A DNA stretch of 64,000 bases from Edaphovirga cremea (lineage in GTDB: Bacteria; Pseudomonadota; Gammaproteobacteria; Enterobacterales; Enterobacteriaceae): contig NZ_QOVA01000008.1 of the NCBI RefSeq assembly GCF_003332275.1, forward strand, positions 158,131 through 222,130. Reading direction: 5' to 3'. Each line of letters starts with the position of its first letter. The stretch's first letter is position 1. The notes under the pieces were generated by a model that saw nothing but the letters and a program-made list of their open reading frames with translations, searched no databases and was not told the DNA's origin. Positions 47,894 through 58,406 of the stretch are shown one piece after another. Made by a program: the position numbers and the translations under genes.

Positions 47894-50476
47894 ATGTCAA
47901 AATCTTTGCAACGTGGATCGCAGAGTAAATTCTCCCCTCTGGCGCTAGCCATTCTATCGACTTTTTTCGTGGGGAATGCGCGCGCTGAAAATACAGTCAC
48001 CCCCCAGCCAGAGACCGCAAAGAATCTGGAGTTTGATTCTTCATTCCTGAATGTTGATGATCAAAGCTCAGTGGACCTCAGCCGCTTTGCCCATGGTTCC
48101 TCGGCGCTGCCCGGCGTGTACAAAACCGCCCTGTATATTAACAGCCAACTGGTGCGCAATACCGATATTGAATTCAAGATGCGGGCAGACAAGTCGGTAT
48201 ATCCCTGCCTGACCCGTGAGATTATTAAAAACATTGCGTTCAATTACGAGAAACTGCCGGCGGATTTTTTAATTCCGTCAGGCAACGCTGACCAGTGTCT
48301 TGACCTGGAAAAGAAGTTGCCGCAGGCGCGGGTCACTTATGACAGTAATGAACAGCGCCTGGATATCGTTATTCCGCAGATATATATGCTGACGACGGCC
48401 CGGGGCACGGTGAGCCCCGAATTGTGGGACAGTGGCGTCCCGGCACTGTTGCTCGGCTATAACGTCAATGGCTACACCAGTGAATCGCGCGGCACGAATT
48501 ACAACTCCCTGTATGCCGGCGTGAACGCCGGGCTGAACGTCGGTGCCTGGTATTTACGCCATAACGGCGCCTACAGCGGATCGAACAAGGGGCCGAAGAA
48601 GTACAACACCCTCAATACCTACGTGCAGCGCGATATTCCGATCATCAAGGGTCGCGTGCTGATGGGCCAGTCCAACACGCTGGGGATGCTTTTCGATACA
48701 TTGCCGTTCACCGGTATCCAACTGGCCAGCGACGAGCGGATGCTGCCGGAGTCGGTGCGCGGCTATGCGCCGGAGATCCGCGGGATTGCCCGCACCAATG
48801 CGCGGGTCACCGTGCGCCAGGGCGGCCAGGTGCTGTATGAAACCACCGTCACCCCCGGCGAGTTCCTGATCAATGACCTGTACCCGACCGGGTACGGCGG
48901 GGATCTGGAGGTCACCGTGCGGGAGTCTGACGGCACGCAGCAGACATTCCTGGTGCCGTATGCCTCGGTAGCACAACTGCTGCGGCCGGGGTCGTCGCGT
49001 TATTCGCTGACCATGGGTGAACTGCGCAGTGAAATCCTGCGGCATAATTCGGCGCTCTACCAGGCGACCTACCAGCGTGGGCTGACCAACAGCGTTACCG
49101 GTTACGGCGGCATGCAACTCAGCCAGAACTACTATGCCCTGCAGGTCGGTGCCGCGATCGGTACGCCGATCGGCGCAGTGGCGTTTGATGCCACCCAGGC
49201 CCGCATGCATCTGGGTAAAGGCACTGATGGACCGAACAGGCATGACAAGGCGATGAGCGGCCAGAGCTATCAGATCAGCTACAGCAAGATGATCACCGAG
49301 ACCAACAGCAACCTGTCGCTGGCGGCCTACCGTTTCTCCACCGACGGCTACATGGACTTCATGACCGCGATGCAGACCCGCGAAGCGGTGGAACAGGGCT
49401 TCCCAGCGGACTCGATATGGCGGGCCAAAAACCGGCTGACGGTCACCTACGGGCAGGGGCTTCCCGAAGCGTGGGGGCAGTTGTATCTGAGTGGCTCGGT
49501 GCAGAACTACTGGAACAAAGAGGGCACCGAGAAGCAATACCAGATGGGCTACAACAACCGCTACAAGAGCCTGTCCTACGGGCTGAGCGTGGGCCGCAGC
49601 TATTCCAGCCTGGGCTCGACCCAGACCAACTACCTGCTCAGTTTCAGCGTGCCGCTGGGACGTGATGACCAGCGAAATATCCCGCAGTTGCGTATGGATC
49701 TTTCCCATGACAGCAGTGGCCGTTATGGGCAGCAGGCAACCGTGTCCGGTACGGGCGGCGCTGATAACCAGTTCAGCTACGGCGTGACGGCGATGAACGC
49801 CAATCAGGGGGTCGGCACCAGCGGGTCGGTAAACGGCAACTACCGCAGTCCGGCGACCGCGATGAGCGGCACCTACAGCACCGGGGAAGGCTACCACAGC
49901 GCCTCCGCTGGCCTGAACGGCACGGTGATTGGGCATGCGGGTGGCCTGACCTTTACGCCATACACCTCAGATACCTTCGCGCTGATTGAGGCCAAAGGGG
50001 CGGAAGGGGCGGGCGTGTCGTCGTATCCGGGGGTGGCGGTTGATTCACGCGGCTACGCGGTGGTGCCTTACCTGAACCCGTACCAGATGAATGACATTAT
50101 CATCGATCCGCAGGGGACGGCGGCGGGCGTGGAGCTGGACAACACCAGCCAGAAAGTGGCGCCGTATTCCGGGGCGGTGGTGAAAGTGAAATACAACGCC
50201 AGGCAGGGGACGCTTATTCTGATCAATTCCACCTATCAGGGTGAACCGGTGCCGTTTGGGGCGGATATCTTTGACGGCAAAGGCAACAGCGTGGGCTCGG
50301 TGGGTCAGGGCGGGCAGTTGTATGCACGGGTGGCGGAAGATCAGGGCCGGTTGCAGGTGAAATGGGGTCAAAATAGCGAAGCGCAGTGCACCGTGGGTTA
50401 CAGGCTGATGCCGCGAGCCAAAAACAGTATCGACTTGACTATTCAACGCTTCAACACCGTTTGCGAGGCCGACTAG
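47894..50476 (+). CDS. Outer membrane fimbrial usher (FimD family), operon B
   Basis: An 860-residue usher. It has a signal peptide (LALAILSTFFVGNARA), the N-terminal domain starting LEFDSSFLNVDDQSSVDLSR, a Cys pair in that domain (YPCLTREI and DQCLDLEK), the barrel and plug, and the C-terminal domain with Cys (AQCTVGYRLM and NTVCEAD). The pattern resembles ushers of F17-like fimbriae. Spaced 77 bp after the chaperone. Confidence 0.93.
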   Translation: MSKSLQRGSQSKFSPLALAILSTFFVGNARAENTVTPQPETAKNLEFDSSFLNVDDQSSVDLSRFAHGSSALPGVYKTALYINSQLVRNTDIEFKMRADKSVYPCLTREIIKNIAFNYEKLPADFLIPSGNADQCLDLEKKLPQARVTYDSNEQRLDIVIPQIYMLTTARGTVSPELWDSGVPALLLGYNVNGYTSESRGTNYNSLYAGVNAGLNVGAWYLRHNGAYSGSNKGPKKYNTLNTYVQRDIPIIKGRVLMGQSNTLGMLFDTLPFTGIQLASDERMLPESVRGYAPEIRGIARTNARVTVRQGGQVLYETTVTPGEFLINDLYPTGYGGDLEVTVRESDGTQQTFLVPYASVAQLLRPGSSRYSLTMGELRSEILRHNSALYQATYQRGLTNSVTGYGGMQLSQNYYALQVGAAIGTPIGAVAFDATQARMHLGKGTDGPNRHDKAMSGQSYQISYSKMITETNSNLSLAAYRFSTDGYMDFMTAMQTREAVEQGFPADSIWRAKNRLTVTYGQGLPEAWGQLYLSGSVQNYWNKEGTEKQYQMGYNNRYKSLSYGLSVGRSYSSLGSTQTNYLLSFSVPLGRDDQRNIPQLRMDLSHDSSGRYGQQATVSGTGGADNQFSYGVTAMNANQGVGTSGSVNGNYRSPATAMSGTYSTGEGYHSASAGLNGTVIGHAGGLTFTPYTSDTFALIEAKGAEGAGVSSYPGVAVDSRGYAVVPYLNPYQMNDIIIDPQGTAAGVELDNTSQKVAPYSGAVVKVKYNARQGTLILINSTYQGEPVPFGADIFDGKGNSVGSVGQGGQLYARVAEDQGRLQVKWGQNSEAQCTVGYRLMPRAKNSIDLTIQRFNTVCEAD

Positions 50477-50486
50477 GGTGAACCCA

Positions 50487-51662
50487 ATGAAGAGAATAAT
50501 ACAGAGTACTTTCGGGCTGCTTTTACTTCTGGCAACCACTGAAACCACATGGGCTGCGATCGTCTGTACACCAATGAATGGCTCACCGCGAACCGATATC
50601 GTTCAACTGAGCCCGGGCAATATTTCAGCGGGTGAAGATATTCCCCTGGGAACGGTGATTTATCAGGGGCGCTGGTATAGCGGTGCTATCGTTGGTAAAA
50701 GTGTCATAAGTTGCGCATCACCTGTGGATACCTCGTTTTGGCTTAATGTTGCCTGGGGTCTCGAGAATGCACCTTTGCCGCTTTCCTCTTGGACGGGCAG
50801 TTCTTTTGGTAGCGCGGTGTACGAGACGGGTATTCAAGGCGTAGGCATTGCAATTTCGCAAGGCAGTGATGGCCGTGGGGCAACATTGGGACAACCGGTT
50901 TATAAATACCCCAACGATTTTAACACTCTATTAACGTCGGGATTTTATCAGCCTTATTTGGCTGATAACAACATCTTTGTTTCGCTGATTAAAATCGGTC
51001 CCATGAACGCGGGAAGTCATAACCTTGAAGCAGTGAAACTGCCCAGCGCCAATATAACGCTTATTAATCCGCTGAGGCATCCGATAACATCGACTGGGCT
51101 CCCCATCAAGGCGATTATCGTCAAGTTTCAGGGACAAATGACGGTAAATACCCAAACCTGCACCACGCCGCACGTAAATGTTAATTTGGGGAGTTATGAT
51201 ATACAGCATAATTTTACCGGTACAGGCTCAACAACGCCGTGGATTGATGCATCGATCATGTTGACCAATTGCCCTAAATTCTATGGTTTTTATAATGCGG
51301 CCAACAGCACGCTCATGTTTGACTACAGCACCGGCAAGGGAATAGTCGCGACATCAACAAGTAATAGTATTGGTGTGCGGTTGACACCCGTAGGCGATAC
51401 TATTAATTCAGCCAATGGGATCATGGCTATTGACCCGACAGTCTCTGGTGCCGCATCGGGCGTGGGTATACAACTCGGGTGGGGATCAAATAGCCAAACA
51501 CCAATACTGTTTGATTTTTTAGCAGAAAAAACCATGACGCTACCTAAAGACGGTACCTCGACGATCCGCGTGCCGCTGTCGGCCCGCTATATTCAAACGG
51601 CGACAACACCGACGCCGGGAAAAGCGAATGGCAAAGTGGAGTTCACCATTAACTATTATTAA
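50487..51662 (+). CDS. Fimbrial tip adhesin, operon B
   Basis: The ATG at 50487, 8 bp behind AGGG, gives 391 residues; the GTG at 50478 is an alternative. A signal peptide ends WAA, followed by a lectin-like half (IVCTPMNGSPRTDIVQLSPG to about residue 215) and a pilin-like half (TVNTQTCTTPHVNVNLGSYD to VEFTINYY). The last residues form the beta zipper. Probably the tip protein of an F17-like fimbria. Receptor unknown. Confidence 0.85.
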   Translation: MKRIIQSTFGLLLLLATTETTWAAIVCTPMNGSPRTDIVQLSPGNISAGEDIPLGTVIYQGRWYSGAIVGKSVISCASPVDTSFWLNVAWGLENAPLPLSSWTGSSFGSAVYETGIQGVGIAISQGSDGRGATLGQPVYKYPNDFNTLLTSGFYQPYLADNNIFVSLIKIGPMNAGSHNLEAVKLPSANITLINPLRHPITSTGLPIKAIIVKFQGQMTVNTQTCTTPHVNVNLGSYDIQHNFTGTGSTTPWIDASIMLTNCPKFYGFYNAANSTLMFDYSTGKGIVATSTSNSIGVRLTPVGDTINSANGIMAIDPTVSGAASGVGIQLGWGSNSQTPILFDFLAEKTMTLPKDGTSTIRVPLSARYIQTATTPTPGKANGKVEFTINYY

Positions 51663-51672
51663 TAAATAAAAG

Positions 51673-51708
51673 ACGATACCAGCAAGATAAAGCGTCTGCG
51701 TATCGTCA
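51673..51708 (+). terminator. Hairpin after fimbrial operon B
   Basis: An 8-bp perfect stem (GACGATAC at 51673-51680, GTATCGTC at 51701-51708) with a 20-nt loop lies just after the adhesin gene. The following sequence (ACTTATTAT) is only weakly T-rich, so termination is uncertain. Confidence 0.4.
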
Positions 51709-51800
51709 CTTATTATAAAAACTCAATACATGGGGGGTATTGGCAACGCTGTCTGAGTAGTGTTGCTATCAATGGATATCAGGGTATCTAAAAAAGGACT

Positions 51801-52379
51801 ATGGATATGACCATAAATATTAATATAGTGACTGAAAACGCCTATTTTTATATCGGGATTAAGGAACATCTCCAGGACGATGACTGGATGGTGAGCAGGA
51901 TCAATCCGGATGAATTAAAAAACCTCCCAGGAAGCAGATTTAAGGAGGAGGATATCTTTATTTTTTACACGTCAAATTATCTTGATGAGCTTTCCTTCCT
52001 GATTTCAAGGGATTCTTTCGCAGGGCGGCTGATTTTCATTCCAACGAACAGCAAGGTAAAGTTTAATAGCGCCTTTAGGAGACATACTTTTCTGGATGCT
52101 TATGCCGGCATTGAAATTATTAGGGATAAGATAACTAAAAGTCAGGTAGATGAGGTCTCTGCATTGGATTTTATGCGAGATAAATTGACCGAAAGAGAAA
52201 AAGTCATCCTGCTTCATACCATTAATGGAATGAATGCCTACTCCATTGGTCAGTTTTTGCGTATTTCAATAAAAACAGTGTATGCACACCGACGCAATGC
52301 TTTCCTTAAACTGGGTGGAAGGAATATGTTTGAAGTATGGCCGGTGAGAAAAGAAATTCTAAGAACGGCAATTTTTTGA
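51801..52379 (+). CDS. LuxR-type response-regulator-like transcription factor
   Basis: The 192-residue protein has an N-terminal half of receiver-like size without a clear phosphorylation Asp and a C-terminal LuxR helix-turn-helix (LTEREKVILLHTINGMNAYS, IGQFLRISIKTVYAHRRNAF). Similar small LuxR-type proteins sit at the ends of fimbrial operons and control fimbriae or motility. AAGGA precedes the start. It follows fimbrial operon B in the same direction, after a weak hairpin. Confidence 0.85.
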   Translation: MDMTININIVTENAYFYIGIKEHLQDDDWMVSRINPDELKNLPGSRFKEEDIFIFYTSNYLDELSFLISRDSFAGRLIFIPTNSKVKFNSAFRRHTFLDAYAGIEIIRDKITKSQVDEVSALDFMRDKLTEREKVILLHTINGMNAYSIGQFLRISIKTVYAHRRNAFLKLGGRNMFEVWPVRKEILRTAIF

Positions 52380-52441
52380 ACCGGGGTCGACGGTTAGTCC
52401 CTGAATTTTCGGTGTAAAAAAACAGTGATGATCCCTGTGGC

Positions 52442-52462
52442 GCCCATCAATAATAGATGGGC
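52442..52462. terminator. Hairpin between convergent LuxR-type and aldo/keto reductase genes
   Basis: A perfect 7-bp stem (GCCCATC/GATGGGC) with a 7-nt loop lies between the two convergent stop codons. It has no T-run on either strand, so it may be a weak bidirectional terminator. Confidence 0.45.
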
Positions 52463-52488
52463 ATCAACGTTAGGGTATTTCTCCGTGA

Positions 52489-54030
<1,542 letters not shown>

Positions 54031-54083
54031 ATTCAATCCATCCTTTAACGCGTGAGATCCAATTAATCCATTGAAGATAAAAA

Positions 54084-54494
54084 TTATTTCCCTTCTTTAA
54101 ATACCTCTTTTGCAATGGAGATCGCTGTTACCGCTGTCGGCCAGCCTGAGTAGAAGGCAAGCTGGGTGATAGCTTCAACCAACTCTTCCTCTGTGACACC
54201 GTTCTGACGAGCGAGACGCAGATGAGATCGCAACTGGTCGGGGCGATCCATCGCCACCAGTGCACTGACCGTCACCAGACTCCGGTCACGCTTGGAGAGC
54301 TGCGGGCGCTCCCAGATATCGGCATACAGGACATCGTCAGTGAGTTGCGCCATCTTGGGGGCGATATCACCCATCAACTGCTGCGCCCGTGACGGTTTCT
54401 TTTCTGTCGTATCCTGCGCGTAGGCGATGGAGGCGATTGAACCCGCAAACAGGATGGAGGTGCAAAAAAGAGACTGCTGAATCATTTTTTTCAT
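54084..54494 (-). CDS. Exported carboxymuconolactone decarboxylase (CMD/AhpD-like) family protein
   Basis: The third of three near-adjacent ATGs (54494) has the best distance to AAGGA; the product has 136 residues. A signal peptide ending AYA is followed by the CMD fold: WERPQLSKRDRSLVTVSALVAM, LRSHLRLARQNGVTEEELVE and FYSGWPTAVTAI. The CxxC pair of AhpD peroxidases is absent, so a decarboxylase or binding role is more likely than peroxidase. A 27-bp composite repeat (54585-54611) lies upstream, shared with the regulator/hydrolase intergenic region. Confidence 0.88.
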   Translation of the reverse strand: MKKMIQQSLFCTSILFAGSIASIAYAQDTTEKKPSRAQQLMGDIAPKMAQLTDDVLYADIWERPQLSKRDRSLVTVSALVAMDRPDQLRSHLRLARQNGVTEEELVEAITQLAFYSGWPTAVTAISIAKEVFKEGK

Positions 54495-54584
54495 CATTCA
54501 TTCCTTTGTTATTGGCACTGTGAAAAAGAGTATGTCGTGTCATTCAGAATGAATTGAGTTTACCGGAGGGTTCATGTCGTCAGG

Positions 54585-54611
54585 CTGACAGTACCCTGAC
54601 ATGCTTGTCAG
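54585..54611. promoter_or_regulatory. Putative response-regulator operator upstream of the CMD-like gene
   Basis: The pattern CTGACA-N3-CCCTGACAT-N3-TGTCAG is identical in sequence and spacing to 56910-56936. The direct CTGACA copies are 11 bp apart, one helical turn, as bound by OmpR-family regulators of the CusR/CopR kind. Confidence 0.7.
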
Positions 54612-54683
54612 AATTCCCGTCAGCGATATTTTCGATATGTGAATTGTTGAGGAATTCACACGTAACTTTGCTATTCGGCGATA

Positions 54684-56129
54684 TTAGATTTTAACCTGTT
54701 CGGCTATGCCAGACTTCACAACGCGGTCAGTGCCTTTTTCTCTCCCAGTAGAAACATTTCCCATTGCGAGGGTCAGGCCAAAGGTATTAATTCCATTCTG
54801 GCTACTGGCAAAGACATCTCCCCGATGCATGATCGCCACCGCCCTGACTATTGAAAGCCCGAGTCCATGGTGTGTATCACTGCGGGTACGGGAGGGATCC
54901 GCGCGATAAAAACGCTCAAATACCCGTTTCAGGTGTTCCGTAGCAAGGGGTTCCCCAATATTGGCGACCGCTATTGATGCCAGATCATTCTCTTTTGCGA
55001 TTGTCACCGTAACGGTGGTGCCTGGAACAGCATGGCGGGCGCTGTTCTCCAGCAGATTCGCCAGAGAGCGGTGGAACAGTCGCCGGTCGATACGTGCAGT
55101 GATATCCCCCTCCACATGGATAGACAGGTTTTTTTCCGCAAATGAAGGTTCTACGTATTCCGTGGTCTTGTACGTCTCTTCACGAAGGGAGACTTCCGTT
55201 AACTGGGTTGCGTGTTCCCCGGCCTGGGCATGGGAAAGGAACAGCATGTCGTTGACGATTGAAGTCATGCGCTCAAGCTCTTCCAGATTGGATTCCAGCA
55301 ACTCCTCAAGTTCATGCGTTTCGCGTTGACATGACAGGGCCAGTTGGGTTTGTCCCATGAGGTTGGTCAACGGCGTCCTCAGTTCGTGTGCGACATCGGC
55401 ATTAAAACTCTCAAGCTGTCGCCAGGCAATTTCCTGCCGTTCGAGCACACCGTTGAACGCGACGGCCAGCTTTTGCAATTCATCCGGCAGGGTAGAGGTA
55501 TCCAGACGCTGTCCGTGATTCCCGGGAGCAAGGTGATGTGCCTGATCGCTAAGTTTGTTGACGGGTCGCATGCCTATTCTGGCAATCACAAATCCCAGCA
55601 GGGCCACCAATAAGACGCCAATCGCGCTAATGACGATCAGCGTGCGGGTAAATTCATTCAGGGTACCCATATACGGCGTGGAGTCGATGGCAACCACATA
55701 GCGCAAAGCGGGGCGCTCACCCTGGGCCGGAATTTCCGACATCAGCAGGAACAGAGAGCATGACTCTTCTGTTGCTCCGGGAACTTTACTGAATCCGTTG
55801 CTCAGCGAAGCCCAGGTTACGCCGCTTGGCGGTGGCCCGCCCACCTGAAGTTCAGGGTTATCACTGAGGATCCAGTACTGCACGCGTCCACCTTCAGCCG
55901 CGGCCAAATCGGTGAATTTAGCTGCCAGTGTCTGCCAGCCATCCAGCGTGATGCGCGAGAGGATCCAGGGCTCAATCAGCGACTCCCTGAACTGCAATTC
56001 GTTATGCATCTGCTTTTGCAATGAGTCATGCAGGGAGCCCCTCAGCACAATACCGAATGCTGAGACTATCATGACGGAGGCAAGCGCAAACATCAGCGCC
56101 AGCCGTCCTGAGATGGAACGTTTAATCAT
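54684..56129 (-). CDS. Sensor histidine kinase (CusS-like)
   Basis: The 481-residue protein has two membrane helices (about 10-30 and 163-184) enclosing a periplasmic domain, a HAMP region (about 185-235), the H-box SFNADVAHELRTPLTNLMGQ with His248, the N-box LLENSARHA and G-boxes (GLGLSIVRAVA). This is the layout of heavy-metal-type sensor kinases. No His/Met/Cys-rich metal site stands out in the periplasmic domain, so the signal may not be a metal. It follows the regulator gene after 11 bp in the same operon. Confidence 0.92.
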   Translation of the reverse strand: MIKRSISGRLALMFALASVMIVSAFGIVLRGSLHDSLQKQMHNELQFRESLIEPWILSRITLDGWQTLAAKFTDLAAAEGGRVQYWILSDNPELQVGGPPPSGVTWASLSNGFSKVPGATEESCSLFLLMSEIPAQGERPALRYVVAIDSTPYMGTLNEFTRTLIVISAIGVLLVALLGFVIARIGMRPVNKLSDQAHHLAPGNHGQRLDTSTLPDELQKLAVAFNGVLERQEIAWRQLESFNADVAHELRTPLTNLMGQTQLALSCQRETHELEELLESNLEELERMTSIVNDMLFLSHAQAGEHATQLTEVSLREETYKTTEYVEPSFAEKNLSIHVEGDITARIDRRLFHRSLANLLENSARHAVPGTTVTVTIAKENDLASIAVANIGEPLATEHLKRVFERFYRADPSRTRSDTHHGLGLSIVRAVAIMHRGDVFASSQNGINTFGLTLAMGNVSTGREKGTDRVVKSGIAEQVKI

Positions 56130-56140
56130 GACAATCCTCT

Positions 56141-56833
56141 CTATTTTGTCTGGTGCTCGGGGCGGGTTTCAAGGACATACCCCATGCCGCGTACCGTATG
56201 CAGCAGTTTGACCGCGTAGGGCGCATCAATTTTCGCCCTGAGACGTTTTATCGCCACTTCAACGACGTTGGCATCGCTGTCAAAATTCATGTCCCAGACC
56301 TGTTCTGCAATCATCATTTTTGACAGAATTTCTCCCTGATGTCTGGCCAGCAGGCTCAGCAGGGCAAACTCCTTTGCCGTGAGCTCAAGACGATCCCCGG
56401 CTCGGGTGACGCGTCTTGCCAGGAGATCGAGATGCAGATCGTTAATATGTAATTGCGTGACATCCGCGCCGTCGCTGGGACGACGCCTCAACAACGCCTG
56501 TATACGGGCAACCAGCTCAATCAGGGAAAAAGGTTTAGGCAGATAATCATCAGCGCCATGGCGCAACCCCTTGACGCGCTCATCCACGGAACCACGCGCA
56601 GATAACATCAAGACGGGAGTCTGCTTGCTGGCCCGCAGGCCCTGCAGAACACTGTAACCATCCATGCCGGGCAGCATAACATCCAGCACAATCGCATCGT
56701 AATCGTACTCGAGAGCCAGATACAGGCCCTCCGTGCCGTTGGCCGCGATGTCTACGGTAAAGCCCAACTCACTGAGTGCGCGATTGATATAAGAAGAGGT
56801 TTTCTCCTCATCTTCCACCAAGAGTAGCCGCAT
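56141..56833 (-). CDS. Response regulator, OmpR family (CusR-like)
   Basis: The ATG at 56833 gives [20 protein letters not shown] and a 230-residue protein of normal length. Receiver residues are E7/D8, phospho-acceptor D51 ([11 protein letters not shown]) and K100. The C-terminal winged helix has [20 protein letters not shown] and VRGMGYVLE. It is divergent from the hydrolase gene; the shared intergenic region holds a strong palindromic repeat likely to be its binding site. Confidence 0.94.
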   Translation of the reverse strand: MRLLLVEDEEKTSSYINRALSELGFTVDIAANGTEGLYLALEYDYDAIVLDVMLPGMDGYSVLQGLRASKQTPVLMLSARGSVDERVKGLRHGADDYLPKPFSLIELVARIQALLRRRPSDGADVTQLHINDLHLDLLARRVTRAGDRLELTAKEFALLSLLARHQGEILSKMMIAEQVWDMNFDSDANVVEVAIKRLRAKIDAPYAVKLLHTVRGMGYVLETRPEHQTK

Positions 56834-56909
56834 GTCTGTTTCTCCCTTTGCCCTGCGGGCAATATTACGCATGTTACTGCTATTTTACCCATGCTCGACC
56901 AACACCAGA

Positions 56910-56941
56910 CTGACATTTCCCTGACATTTTTGTCAGGGAAA
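56910..56941. promoter_or_regulatory. Putative operator between the response regulator and hydrolase genes
   Basis: It includes the composite repeat at 56910-56936 shared with 54585-54611. Within it TTTCCCTGACA (56916-56926) and TGTCAGGGAAA (56931-56941) form a perfect 11-bp inverted repeat with a 4-bp spacer. A further partial copy (CCTGACA-N4-TGTTA) lies at 56954-56969. Confidence 0.75.
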
Positions 56942-57098
56942 AATTTCTCTCCACCTGACAGAAATGTTATCTGGCCGTCATGTTGATGTCAGCGCGTCAC
57001 TCCTAAACTCCCTCTAAGCCTGTTCCCCTAACGAATAAGAACCAGGAGAGCATCAAGGTCATACGTTGTTTATTTTCCATATCTGGAGGGTTTTATAA

Positions 57099-58226
57099 AT
57101 GAAACACAACGTTTTCAACGCACCATCGGTTTTTATAACAGCATCGGTTTTTAAAACAGCTTCGGTTTTTAAAACAACTTCGGTTTTTAAAACAACATTG
57201 TTAGCGGCAGTTATCACTCTTTCAACAGGGGGCGCAATGGCAGCAGACTATAAATCAAATCCGTTTACGTTGACCTATGATGGCGCGATTACCGAAAATG
57301 TGAAAGGTAAAGTCAATATTCATCCGGTCACTTACAAACTGAATGGTTTGGACATTGCTGCCAACGTATATACCCCTGCGAATTATGACCCCGCTAAAAA
57401 ATACCCGACCGTGGTGGTGGCTCACCCCAATGGCGGCGTGAAAGAACAGGTTGCTGGTCTGTATGCCCAGCGTCTGGCAGAACAAGGCTACATCACCATT
57501 ACTGCGGATGCGGTGTTTCAGGGTGCAAGCGGCGGTTTGCCCCGTAATGTAGACAAACCGGCTTACCGGATTGAAGACATACACGGCATGGCAGACTTCA
57601 TCACCCAATATCCCGGTGTGGACACGGTCCGTTTAGGTCTGCTGGGTATTTGTGGTGGGGGAGGCTACTCCTTGAAGGCCGGGCAAACCGATAAACGCTT
57701 CAGCGCCATCGCCACGTTGAGCATGTTTGATTCCGGTTTGGTAAGGCGTAACGGCTATCAGGATTCGCAGATATCCACGATACAAGAACGTTTAAAGCAA
57801 GCCTCTGATGCGCGAGCAAAAGAAGCGGCGGGCGGTGAAGTGACCTATGTCGGGGATGCCAAACTGACGGACGAGCAAATTGCCAAGCTGCCGTTTGACC
57901 TCTATCGGCAGGGTTTTGAGTACTATGGCAAGACGCACGCTCATCCCAACTCAACCTTCAGATACACCGCCAGCAGTTTGCTCGACTTAATGAGATTCGA
58001 TGCGGCAAGCAATATGGATTTAATTGATAAGCCGTTACTGATGATAGCAGGCAGTAAAGCCGATTCCCTGTATATGAGTGAAAAGGCATTTAAAGGTGCC
58101 AGCAATGCGAAAGATAAAGAACTGTTCCTGATTGACGGTGCCACCCATATTGAAACCTATTGGAAGCCGGAATATGTGAATCAGGCGATGGGTAAACTGG
58201 ATCAGTTCTACGGGAAAAACTTATAA
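57099..58226 (+). CDS. Exported dienelactone-hydrolase-like alpha/beta hydrolase
   Basis: The 375-residue protein has the nucleophile elbow GICGGGG with Cys185, as in dienelactone hydrolases (a Cys instead of Ser), VVVAHPNGG near residues 105-113, and the catalytic His probably in IDGATHIETYW near residue 351. The N-terminus is long and contains four copies of a six-residue repeat (S-V-F-I/K-T-A/T, residues 10-33) before the hydrophobic core LLAAVITLSTGGAMA, so the signal peptide is unusually extended. A second in-frame start is not obvious. The operator-like repeat upstream suggests control by the neighbouring two-component system. Substrate unknown. Confidence 0.88.
   Translation: MKHNVFNAPSVFITASVFKTASVFKTTSVFKTTLLAAVITLSTGGAMAADYKSNPFTLTYDGAITENVKGKVNIHPVTYKLNGLDIAANVYTPANYDPAKKYPTVVVAHPNGGVKEQVAGLYAQRLAEQGYITITADAVFQGASGGLPRNVDKPAYRIEDIHGMADFITQYPGVDTVRLGLLGICGGGGYSLKAGQTDKRFSAIATLSMFDSGLVRRNGYQDSQISTIQERLKQASDARAKEAAGGEVTYVGDAKLTDEQIAKLPFDLYRQGFEYYGKTHAHPNSTFRYTASSLLDLMRFDAASNMDLIDKPLLMIAGSKADSLYMSEKAFKGASNAKDKELFLIDGATHIETYWKPEYVNQAMGKLDQFYGKNL
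57126..57197 (+). repeat. Four in-frame 18-bp tandem repeats in a signal-peptide coding region
   Basis: Unit TCGGTTTTTAAAACAGCT and close variants occur at 57126, 57144, 57162 and 57180. Each encodes six residues, so copy-number change keeps the frame. Confidence 0.93.
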
Positions 58227-58406
58227 GAAAAAACGTTGTTGAATCATCTTTTACCCAGCGCCAACTCTAGCGCAGAGATGTATACCGTCGTAAGTCATGC
58301 CGGATGCCACCGTTATCTCTGTGGCATCCGCACGGTAAGTTTTACGGCTGAACCACGAAGAAAATTGTTAATAACGAATAACTCACTTTAACCCTTGGCG
58401 AACGCT

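Noticed and set aside
48554..49936. Long minus-strand frame opposite the operon B usher (460 codons)
   Set aside because: It is a shadow of the usher gene; the predicted product is low-complexity in Ala, Arg, His and Gly and resembles nothing.
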